A stretch of 19,700 nucleotides of DNA from an uncultured Collinsella sp. (GTDB taxonomy: Bacteria; Actinomycetota; Coriobacteriia; Coriobacteriales; Coriobacteriaceae). A program made the position numbers and the translations under genes. Each line of letters starts with the position of its first letter. Position 1 is the first letter of the stretch. Shown here piece by piece: positions 13,392 to 19,700 of this stretch. Under the pieces are notes generated by a model. The model saw only the letters and a program-made list of their open reading frames with translations, was not told where the DNA came from and made no database searches. The stretch spans positions 1 to 19,700 of the forward strand of contig UQUD01000035.1 of assembly GCA_900544225.1 (NCBI GenBank), read 5' to 3'.

Positions 13392-13829
13392 ATGGCCAAA
13401 AAACGCAATGGGCGCCAGGATGCCATCAGAGATATTGTTCGCAATAAGGACGTACGCACGCAGCGCGTTTTGGTAGACGAGCTTCGCGCCATGGGCTTCG
13501 ATTGTACGCAGGCGACTGTTTCGCGCGATATCGCGGACATGGGACTGCGTAAGCTCCCCGAGGGCATCTATGTCCTTGCCGAGGACTTGCATCTGCAGCG
13601 CATGGTTTCCGAGTTAGTTACTGGCGTACTGCGCACCGATAATCTGGTTATGATCAAGGCGCAGCCCGGTACGGCTTCTGGTATTGCCGCAGCTGTCGAT
13701 GCTGCGGAGCTGCCCGACGTGCTTGGCTCGCTTGCCGGCAACGACACGATCTTGGTCATTGCACAGACGGCCGAGGACGGCGAGCGTCTTGAGGCACTCA
13801 TCAACAAGCTGAGTAACTCTCATAAGTAG
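13392..13829 (+). CDS. argR: Arginine repressor
   Basis: A 145-aa ArgR, near the usual 150. This hexameric, arginine-dependent repressor controls arginine synthesis and breakdown genes. The N-terminal winged helix-turn-helix has the recognition helix TQATVSRDI (39-47) and LRKLPEG; the C-terminal oligomerisation and arginine-binding domain has GTASGIAAAVDAAELPDVLG (93-112) and AGNDTILVIAQ (115-125). ATG 13392 follows GTGAGG by 6 nt and gives the normal length. No arginine biosynthesis or deiminase genes lie beside it. A probable operator palindrome lies just upstream. Confidence 0.94.
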   Translation: MAKKRNGRQDAIRDIVRNKDVRTQRVLVDELRAMGFDCTQATVSRDIADMGLRKLPEGIYVLAEDLHLQRMVSELVTGVLRTDNLVMIKAQPGTASGIAAAVDAAELPDVLGSLAGNDTILVIAQTAEDGERLEALINKLSNSHK

Positions 13830-13880
13830 GGGATGCGCGGCTCTGCTGCTGTGCCGTTTGTTGCTATAGGTAATTGCCGA

Positions 13881-13909
13881 GGGCGTTGATAAAGGTCAGC
13901 GCCCTTTTT
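13881..13909 (+). terminator. Rho-independent terminator of argR
   Basis: GGGCGTTGA (13881-13889) and TCAGCGCCC (13896-13904) form a 9-bp stem with one G-U pair and loop TAAAGG, followed by T5 (13905-13909). It lies 51 nt after the argR stop. Confidence 0.88.
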
Positions 13910-13988
13910 GCATACCAGTGCCTGTTGTTCTATCGGTCCTGTAGCCGGGGCCGTCGTGGCATCTTGTGGTATCTGCCGAAATAAAGAA

Positions 13989-14020
13989 GCGCCCGAGCAG
14001 CGTATATGCTGCTCGGGCGC
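13989..14020 (-). terminator. Terminator of the penicillin-binding protein gene
   Basis: A perfect 13-bp stem (13989-14001 with 14008-14020) with loop GTATAT. On the minus strand it is followed by TTCTTTATTT, so it ends the PBP gene, whose stop is 24 nt away. On the plus strand the nearest T-run is 14 nt after the stem, so it is at most a backup for argR. Confidence 0.85.
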
Positions 14021-14044
14021 CTTGGTGTCAGTCGTTTTTTGCGC

Positions 14045-16264
14045 TTACTGGCCCGTAGAGGGGTCGGGCGTGGGCGTAGGATCGGGGGTAGGCGTAGGAT
14101 CGGGTGTGGGCGTGGGAGTAGGGGTGGGGGTAGGAGAGCCGCCCTCGCCGCCGCTACCGTCGCCGCCGCCGGTCGTACCGTCTCCGCCGGTGGTACCGTT
14201 GCCGCCGGTCGTATCGCCACCCGTGGTCTCGGTCGTCGTGGTGGTAGTCGTCGTGGTGGTTGCTCCCTCGTCTTTGTCGTCTTTGTCGTCTTTGTCCTCC
14301 GACTTCTTGGCGTTGCTAGTGCCGTAGAACTTCCAGACGCTATTGTTCTTGTACGTGGGAGCCGTTCCGGTCTGGAATTCCTCGCGCTCGGTGCCCGCAA
14401 GAACGGCGTTCATGAACTTCTTAAAGACGGGCAGGTTGGTGCTGTCGCCCAGCAGGTCCGAACCGTACTTTTGGATGGGAATCTCGCCTGCGGAATAACC
14501 GGTCCACAGGGCGCATGTCAGTTGCGGCGTGAAGCCGCAGAACCACAGGTTGGTGGTGTTGTCAGTGGTGCCCGTCTTGCCGGCATAGGGCTGGTTGACG
14601 TTCAGCGCGCCGGCGGCACCCGTGCCGCTGCCCTGCATGACGCCGGATAGAACATCGGTAACCGCGGCAGCCTCGCCTTCGGTGAGCACCTGCGTGGGAT
14701 TGTCGGTGTGCTGGTACAGAACCGAGCCGGTACGCGAGTCGATCTCGGTAATGGCGATGGGCTGACGGTAGTAGCCACCGTTGGCAAACGTTGCGTAGGC
14801 AGATGCCATCTCGAGCGGTGAGATGGACCCGGTGCCGAGCGTCATGACGGGAACGTCCTCGATATTGTCCTTGGCGGGATCGATGCCAAGCTTTTTGACG
14901 AGCGATATGATCTTGTCATTGCCGATGGCTTCGGCCACCTGAATGTAGCCGGTGTTGGATGAGTATGCCGTTGCCTGCTTAAGCGTGATGTTGCCATAGC
15001 TCTGGTTGCCGTAGTTTTGCACCTCGGTCGTGGTGCCCTTGGCCTTGAGCGGCGAGTTGCAGTTGAGGGTGACGTTGGGGTTCATACCGTTTTGGATGGC
15101 AGTTGCCAGCGTAAAGGCCTTAAACGTGGAGCCCACGGGGCGCTTTGCCGTAGCGTGGTTCACGTGATTCTCGTCGGCGTTGTAGTCGTAGCCGCCTACC
15201 ATGCACTTGATGTAGCCGGTCTTGGGGTCAACGACGACCATGCCCATGTCCAGGCCGTCGAGCGAAAGCGTGTCGAGCTGCGAGCGCACAGCCTCCTCGG
15301 CCACCTGCTGCATGGTGGGGTCGATGGTGGTCTTGACGGTCAGACCGCCCTTAAAGAGCACGTCGGTGGAGAACTCCTGCTCAAGCAACTGCTTAACGTA
15401 GGAGACAAAGTAGGGCTGAGAGTACACATCGACGCCACTGCCCGAAATCTCGGTCACGTTAAGCGTGATGGGCTCAGCCTGTGCGGCATCGTGCTCTTCC
15501 TGCGTGATGTGGCCCAGACGCAGCATGTTGTCCAGAACCTTATTGCGGCGGGACAGCGCCAAGTCGGGATTAACCGTGGGGTCGTACTGCGAGGGCGAGT
15601 TGGGAAGGCCGATGAGCAGCGCGGCCTCGCTCAGGGTGAGGTCGGCGGCGGTTTTGGACAGATAGGTCTCGGCGGCGGCCTCGATGCCATATGCTCCATG
15701 GCCGTAGTAGATGGTGTTGAGGTACATCATGAGGATCTCGTCTTTGGAGTACATATCCTCCATCTTGATGGCGATATAGGCCTCGCGCACCTTACGCTCG
15801 ATGGTCGAGTCGAATTGTTCCTCCTGCAAGATGGTGTTGCGAACCAGCTGCTGGGTGATGGTCGATGCGCCCTCGTGGCCGCCGGTGAGGGTTGCCACCG
15901 ATGCGCGTGCAATGCCCCAGAGGTCGATGCCGCCATGCTCGTAGAAGCGCTCGTCCTCAACGTCGACAGTGCCCTGCAGCACGTACGGGGACACCTGGTC
16001 CTTGGTAATGGACTTGCGGTTTTGCGTGTAGAAACTCGCAATGGTATTGCCGTTGCAGTCGACGATGTCGGTGGGCTCGCTCACCAGATACGCGTTGGCA
16101 TCGGTGTAGTCGGGCAGATCGGACAGCCAGCGGTTGACGTTGCGGATCATGCCGATGCCAAACGCTACGCCCGCGATAAGCAGAAAGCCCAAAAACGAGA
16201 GCAAGATCATGGGAAGGGCATGCGTCTTAGAGCGACCGCGCCCCTGTCGTTGGCGAGGACCCAT
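14045..16264 (-). CDS. Class A (bifunctional) penicillin-binding protein
   Basis: A 739-aa class A PBP that polymerises and cross-links peptidoglycan outside the membrane. A basic cytoplasmic N terminus precedes one membrane helix (about 17-40). The GT51 glycosyltransferase domain has EDERFYEHGG (catalytic Glu about E103), GASTITQQLVRN (132-143) and LMMYLNTIYYGHGAYGIEAA. The transpeptidase has S379-TFK, S435-SN and K563-TGT, so both activities look intact. Residues 654-739 are low complexity: a charged DKDD repeat, a Thr run, Gly/Thr repeats and a PTPTPDP tail. ATG at 16264 is preceded by GGAGG; an upstream in-frame start would add 20 residues without a better site. Convergent with argR and divergent from the U32 gene. 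Confidence 0.95.
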   Translation of the reverse strand: MGPRQRQGRGRSKTHALPMILLSFLGFLLIAGVAFGIGMIRNVNRWLSDLPDYTDANAYLVSEPTDIVDCNGNTIASFYTQNRKSITKDQVSPYVLQGTVDVEDERFYEHGGIDLWGIARASVATLTGGHEGASTITQQLVRNTILQEEQFDSTIERKVREAYIAIKMEDMYSKDEILMMYLNTIYYGHGAYGIEAAAETYLSKTAADLTLSEAALLIGLPNSPSQYDPTVNPDLALSRRNKVLDNMLRLGHITQEEHDAAQAEPITLNVTEISGSGVDVYSQPYFVSYVKQLLEQEFSTDVLFKGGLTVKTTIDPTMQQVAEEAVRSQLDTLSLDGLDMGMVVVDPKTGYIKCMVGGYDYNADENHVNHATAKRPVGSTFKAFTLATAIQNGMNPNVTLNCNSPLKAKGTTTEVQNYGNQSYGNITLKQATAYSSNTGYIQVAEAIGNDKIISLVKKLGIDPAKDNIEDVPVMTLGTGSISPLEMASAYATFANGGYYRQPIAITEIDSRTGSVLYQHTDNPTQVLTEGEAAAVTDVLSGVMQGSGTGAAGALNVNQPYAGKTGTTDNTTNLWFCGFTPQLTCALWTGYSAGEIPIQKYGSDLLGDSTNLPVFKKFMNAVLAGTEREEFQTGTAPTYKNNSVWKFYGTSNAKKSEDKDDKDDKDEGATTTTTTTTTTETTGGDTTGGNGTTGGDGTTGGGDGSGGEGGSPTPTPTPTPTPDPTPTPDPTPTPDPSTGQ
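14061..14132 (-). repeat. Four 18-bp tandem units coding the PBP Pro/Thr/Asp tail
   Basis: Units at 14061-14078, 14079-14096, 14097-14114 and 14115-14132 follow the pattern GGATCGGGxGTxGGCGTx, the last being the most diverged. They encode the repeating PTPTPDP end of the PBP. A second array of three 9-bp units (TCGTCTTTG, 14268-14294) encodes the acidic and basic DKD repeat. The plus strand at 14102-14124 also fits a G-quadruplex pattern (four G-runs of 3-4, loops of 3-4). Confidence 0.85.
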
Positions 16265-16275
16265 ATATTGACCTC

Positions 16276-16310
16276 CAGGTATGTCGTGCCAGGCGGCAGG
16301 TATGCTGCCG
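16276..16310 (-). promoter_or_regulatory. Small hairpin and repeated CAGGTATG in the PBP leader
   Basis: CGGCAG (16294-16299) and CTGCCG (16305-16310) form a perfect stem with a 5-nt loop, 30-46 nt upstream of the PBP start. CAGGTATG occurs at about 16276 and again at 16297. The 161-bp region to the U32 gene must hold promoters for both divergent genes; I see a possible plus-strand -10 TATGCT at 16369-16374 but no convincing -35, and a 10-bp palindrome CGAGGCCTCG at 16357-16366. Confidence 0.3.
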
Positions 16311-16425
16311 GGCAGGATGGACATAAGTTATTACACGATAAACCAATCGGGGCACGCGAGGCCTCGTGTATGCTGGTTGGCAGCAATTTTCAGAGTGAAA
16401 GCACACCTTGGCGAGGAGTTTACCG

Positions 16426-18402
16426 ATGGCGATTCGGCCGATGGAACCGAGCGGACAATGCGAAAGCGAGTTGGCGGCGGCTGGAGTGGCGCTGCCCGAA
16501 CTGCTGGCGCCTGCTGGCGGGCTCGACCAGATGCTCGCGGCGATTGCAGCGGGTGCCGATGCCATCTATGCGGGGCTGGACGGATTCAACGCTCGAGTGA
16601 GCGCCCATGGCTTTAGCGATGATGAGTTCGTGCGCGGCTGTGCCGTGGCCCATGCCCATGGTGTGCGTGTGTACGTGACGCTCAACGTGTTCGTGTTCGA
16701 TGATGAGCTTGCCGACGCCGTGGCGTTGGGGGCGCATGCTCAGGCGTTGGGTGCCGATGCGTTGATTGTGGCCGATGCCGGGCTGGCTTGTGCGCTTCGT
16801 GCGGCGATTCCGGGGGTCGAGATTCACCTGTCCACCCAAGCGGGCGCTCATAGCGAGGGTGCCGTGCGGTTGGCTGCCAAGGAGCTGGGCGTTGAGCGCG
16901 TGACGACGGCGCGCGAGCTGAGCGTGGCGGAGATTGGGACGCTTTGCGCTACTGGCGTGCCCATCGAGGTGTTCTGTCACGGCGCTATTTGCATTGGCTA
17001 TTCAGGCGCGTGTGAGTTTTCGGCCCTGCGGCGCGGACGGTCGGCGATGCGCGGCGACTGCACACAGCCGTGCCGTCTATCCTATGACTTGGTGGACGAG
17101 GCGGGGCAGAGTGTTGTCGCTGTCGAAGGGGACCGCCTGCTTTGTCCGCGTGACTATCTGGGCATCGCGCATCTGCCCGAGCTTGTTGCCGCCGGCGTGG
17201 CATCGCTCAAGATCGAGGGTCGCATGAAGAATCCCGACTACGTCTTTAACGTGGTGAGGGTGTGGCGTCGGGCGCTCGATATGCTGCGCGATGGCACATG
17301 GGATGCCGATGCGGTGCTGGCGCTTGAGCGCGAGCTGGGAAGGTCGTTCAACCGCGGCTTTACCGATGCGTATCTGCGGGGTCGTTCGGGCACCGAGCTC
17401 ATGAGCTTTGAGCGCGCGATCAACCAGGGCGTGCGCGTGGGCCACTTGGTGGCGGTGGGTCACGAAGAGGTGACGGTTGAGCTTGATGCCGCCGTGGCGG
17501 CGGGCGATACGCTCGAAATCCGATTTTACCCGGGTGCCGACGCGCGTCCCGATGTGCCCAAGCGCTGGCCACAGGTGCCTTGCCCCGTGGATGCCGCTGC
17601 GGGAGAGCGTATCGTCGTGCATTGCAAACGCAAGGTGGACGCGGGCTGCGAGGTCTATCTGATTCGCAGTGCCGGCGTGCTGGGGCAGACGGCAACGGTG
17701 TTGGAGCGCATGCGGGTCGAGGCAGATGCGGTCGCGCCTGCTGAGCGGTCCGTTGAGGTGCTGCCGTTTGAGGGCGTTCTGGCAGATGGCGACGTGCCGA
17801 CGGAGTTGGCGGGGTCGGCGGAGCCGGCAAAGCGCGAGGCTTTTGCTCGTATGGTCTTTGCCTGGGAGCTGATGGATGTGGATCCGCGCGATGAGCGGGA
17901 TCTGTCCGATGCGACAGTGGTGCTCGACGAAGTGTGCCGCGCAGGCGACGCCGAGCGGACTCGGGCGCTTATGCAACGTACCGGGCGCGTTGTCTGCCGC
18001 AACCTGGGGCAGGTGGCGATGGCTCGCGAGCTGGGCACGGCGTTTGACGTGGCGGCGCCGGTGTTCTGCGCCAATCGGGCCACGCTTACCTGGCTGCGCG
18101 GGCTTGGCGCGAGGTGGGTATACTTGCCTGCCGAGCTGCTCAGCAATGATAGGGAGCGTATTGCCGAGCTGGCTGCTGAACCCGGCGTCTTGGGTCCCGT
18201 CGATGCCGACCGCCCCGAGCTCATGGTGTGCGAACACTGCCTGCTAACCGCCGAGGGCGTCTGCGCTACGGATGCGACGGGGCAGGTCCGTTGTCGTGAC
18301 TGCTCGCGCCGTCAGCAAACACGATATTTGGTCGAGCGTGACGGTACGCGTCTGCCAGTTGCCATCGACGCATGCGGCAGGACGAGGATTTTCCTGTCGT
18401 AG
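16426..18402 (+). CDS. U32 family protein, RlhA-type (probable iron-sulfur RNA hydroxylase)
   Basis: A 658-aa U32 protein, annotated historically as a peptidase. Its length matches E. coli RlhA (23S rRNA C2501 hydroxylation) rather than the shorter TrhP. The family core is clear: LPELLAPAGGLDQMLAAI near residue 23, GADAIYAGL, HLSTQAG, and EVFCHGAICIGYSGACE followed by RGDCTQPCR. C189, C196, C212 and C216 correspond to the 4Fe-4S ligands. The C-terminal part ends with a second cysteine cluster (C602, C605, C613, C623, C626) and DACGRTRIF. ATG 16426 is chosen, 7 nt after GCGAGGAG; an in-frame TTG at 16408 precedes that site. It diverges from the PBP gene and is followed by tyrS. RNA target is inferred from family only. 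Confidence 0.87.
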   Translation: MAIRPMEPSGQCESELAAAGVALPELLAPAGGLDQMLAAIAAGADAIYAGLDGFNARVSAHGFSDDEFVRGCAVAHAHGVRVYVTLNVFVFDDELADAVALGAHAQALGADALIVADAGLACALRAAIPGVEIHLSTQAGAHSEGAVRLAAKELGVERVTTARELSVAEIGTLCATGVPIEVFCHGAICIGYSGACEFSALRRGRSAMRGDCTQPCRLSYDLVDEAGQSVVAVEGDRLLCPRDYLGIAHLPELVAAGVASLKIEGRMKNPDYVFNVVRVWRRALDMLRDGTWDADAVLALERELGRSFNRGFTDAYLRGRSGTELMSFERAINQGVRVGHLVAVGHEEVTVELDAAVAAGDTLEIRFYPGADARPDVPKRWPQVPCPVDAAAGERIVVHCKRKVDAGCEVYLIRSAGVLGQTATVLERMRVEADAVAPAERSVEVLPFEGVLADGDVPTELAGSAEPAKREAFARMVFAWELMDVDPRDERDLSDATVVLDEVCRAGDAERTRALMQRTGRVVCRNLGQVAMARELGTAFDVAAPVFCANRATLTWLRGLGARWVYLPAELLSNDRERIAELAAEPGVLGPVDADRPELMVCEHCLLTAEGVCATDATGQVRCRDCSRRQQTRYLVERDGTRLPVAIDACGRTRIFLS

Positions 18403-18421
18403 GTGCTGCGTCGCGTCAGTT

Positions 18422-18430
18422 TGTTATCAT
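18422..18430 (+). promoter_or_regulatory. Putative extended -10 promoter of tyrS
   Basis: TGTTATCAT (18422-18430) matches an extended -10 (TGN followed by TATCAT, 5 of 6 to TATAAT). The -35 region is poor, as is usual for this class. Transcription would start near 18437, 20 nt after the U32 stop and 62 nt before the tyrS start. Confidence 0.42.
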
Positions 18431-18450
18431 AAGAGAGTTTATGGACTTCC

Positions 18451-18477
18451 AGCACCGCCGTTTTCGGCGAGGGTGCT
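18451..18477 (+). promoter_or_regulatory. Hairpin in the tyrS leader
   Basis: AGCACCGCCG (18451-18460) pairs with CGGC (18465-18468) and, after a GAG bulge, GGTGCT (18472-18477), around a TTTT loop. It ends about 8 nt before the AAAGGAGG of tyrS. No T-box consensus was seen. It could be an mRNA-stability or translation-control element. The lack of an immediate U-run argues against a terminator. Confidence 0.5.
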
Positions 18478-18498
18478 ATAGCAAAAGGAGGATACCCA

Positions 18499-19700
18499 AT
18501 GCTGTCTGTTGACGAGCAAATGCGTATCATCACCTCGGGCGCCGCGCAGATCGTTCCCGAGGCCGACCTTCGCAAGAAGCTTGAGAAGGGCGAGCCCCTC
18601 AACATCAAGCTCGGCGTCGATCCCACCAGTCCCGACCTGCACCTGGGCCACGCCGTGCCGCTGCGCAAGATGCGTCAGTTCCAGGACCTGGGTCACAACG
18701 TCACCCTCATCATCGGCAACGGTACTGCGCTGATTGGCGATCCCTCGGGCAAGAATTCCACTCGCCCGCAGCTTTCGCAGGAGCAGATCGAGGCCAATGC
18801 CGAGACCTACGTGAGCCAGGCCATGAAGATCCTGGATCCCGAGAAGACCACCATCGTGCACAACGGCGACTGGATCTTGTCGATGGATCTGGCCGGTCTG
18901 CTGCAGGTGTGCTCCAAGTTCACCGTCGCCCGTATTCTCGAGCGCGACGACTTTACCAAGCGCTACCAGTCTCAGACGCCGATCGCCCTGCATGAGTTCC
19001 TGTATCCCGTGATGCAGGCTTTCGACTCCGTGCAGATCAAGGCCGACGTGGAGATGGGCGGCACCGATCAGCTCTTCAACCTGCTCGCCGGCCGTGAGCT
19101 CATGGAGAAGATGGGCATGGAGCCCCAGATCGCGCTCACCATGCCGCTGCTCGAGGGCACCGATGGTGTCCGTAAGATGTCCAAGTCCTATGGCAACTAC
19201 ATCGGCCTGACCGACGCGCCCAAGGATATGTTCGGCAAGACCATGTCCATCCCCGACGAGATGATCGGCAAGTACTATCGTCTGGCCAGTTCGCTCACCC
19301 CGGCTGAGGTCGACAAGATTGACGCCGCCCTGGCCGACGGCTCTGCCGATCCCTATGAGCTCAAGCGCGCTCTGGGCCGCGACCTGTGCGATACCTACCA
19401 TGGCGCCGGTGCCGGCGACGAGGCCCAGGCCGAGTTCGACCGCGTGTTCAAGGAGGGCCAGCTCGCCGACTTCCCCGAGAAGCATATTGAGCTGACCGTC
19501 AACGACGAGGGCCAGATCTACCTCGCCGGCCTGCTCAAGGACCTGGGCCTTTCGGCCAGCGCCGGTCAGGCCCGCCGCGACATCGACGGCGGCGGCGTCA
19601 AGATCAACGGCAAGGCCGTGGCTCCCAAGAGCTACAACATCGACCCCAGCGCCCTCAAACTGGGCGACACCCTCTCCGTAGGCAAGCGCAAGGGCTTTAA
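18499..19700 (+). CDS. tyrS: Tyrosyl-tRNA synthetase, type 2 (runs off the window edge)
   Basis: The frame opens at ATG 18499, 7 nt after AAAGGAGG, and stays open to the last base; 400 complete codons are visible. The class I motifs are HLGH (48-51, in PTSPDLHLGHAVPL) and KMSKS (226-230). The LGVDPTSPDLHLGH and LRKMRQFQDLGH context is that of the TyrZ-like (type 2) subgroup, not the E. coli-like type 1. The C-terminal S4 RNA-binding domain is present (GLSASAGQARRDIDGGG, VKINGK). The length is close to complete, so the missing part is probably only the last codon or codons. It has its own candidate promoter and a leader hairpin. It charges tRNA-Tyr. Confidence 0.95.
   Translation, partial: MLSVDEQMRIITSGAAQIVPEADLRKKLEKGEPLNIKLGVDPTSPDLHLGHAVPLRKMRQFQDLGHNVTLIIGNGTALIGDPSGKNSTRPQLSQEQIEANAETYVSQAMKILDPEKTTIVHNGDWILSMDLAGLLQVCSKFTVARILERDDFTKRYQSQTPIALHEFLYPVMQAFDSVQIKADVEMGGTDQLFNLLAGRELMEKMGMEPQIALTMPLLEGTDGVRKMSKSYGNYIGLTDAPKDMFGKTMSIPDEMIGKYYRLASSLTPAEVDKIDAALADGSADPYELKRALGRDLCDTYHGAGAGDEAQAEFDRVFKEGQLADFPEKHIELTVNDEGQIYLAGLLKDLGLSASAGQARRDIDGGGVKINGKAVAPKSYNIDPSALKLGDTLSVGKRKGF

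Noticed and set aside
15017..16600. Open frame of 527 codons on the plus strand opposite the PBP gene
   Set aside because: It is antisense to a PBP with all catalytic motifs and shows no recognisable domain.
18420..18498. T-box riboswitch before tyrS
   Set aside because: The leader is too short and lacks the conserved T-box sequence and an antiterminator pair.
1..19700. Mobile elements, CRISPR arrays, integrase or phage genes, defence systems
   Set aside because: No transposase, integrase, regularly spaced repeats or nuclease or defence motifs were recognised on either strand.

Overview
The window looks like chromosomal DNA of a high-GC Gram-positive bacterium, most likely of the class Coriobacteriia (Collinsella-like). 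This rests on the GC-rich codon use, the Gram-positive order secY-adk-map-infA-rpmJ-rpsM-rpsK-rpsD-rpoA-rplQ-truA, a zinc-type S14, a class A PBP with a Pro/Thr tail, and what looks like a selenium-dependent molybdenum hydroxylase maturation gene at the left edge. The genus is an inference from gene style, not from a marker comparison.

Left edge (1-1110): the last 18 codons of a YqeB/EF2563-like maturation protein, then a complete xdhC-type gene. Next comes a 311-bp gap (1111-1421) holding a near-perfect 67-bp palindrome, a plausible promoter and a strongly structured 5' leader. Centre (1422-12063): one long plus-strand cluster equivalent to the spc and alpha operons, starting abruptly at rplE: rplE, rpsZ, rpsH, rplF, rplR, rpsE, rpmD, rplO, secY, adk, map, infA, rpmJ, rpsM, rpsK, rpsD, rpoA, rplQ. 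A textbook terminator follows, then truA. The genes encode ribosome assembly, the SecY channel, nucleotide balance, N-terminal Met removal, initiation factor 1 and the RNA polymerase alpha subunit. Several gaps between ribosomal genes contain hairpins. rplN and rplX, normally just upstream of rplE, are not here.

Right part (12064-19700): a GT2-like protein that has lost the usual nucleotide-sugar and metal-binding acidic residues; argR behind a perfect 17-bp palindrome; a convergent class A penicillin-binding protein with a repeat-built tail; a divergent RlhA-type U32 protein; and tyrS (type 2), which runs off the right edge.

No phage, insertion sequence, CRISPR array, tRNA or rRNA was seen. 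The items most worth a second look are the split ribosomal operon with its structured leader and palindrome, the degenerate glycosyltransferase, the argR operator region and the repeat/G-quadruplex tail of the PBP gene. I did not find a clear undescribed multi-gene system.
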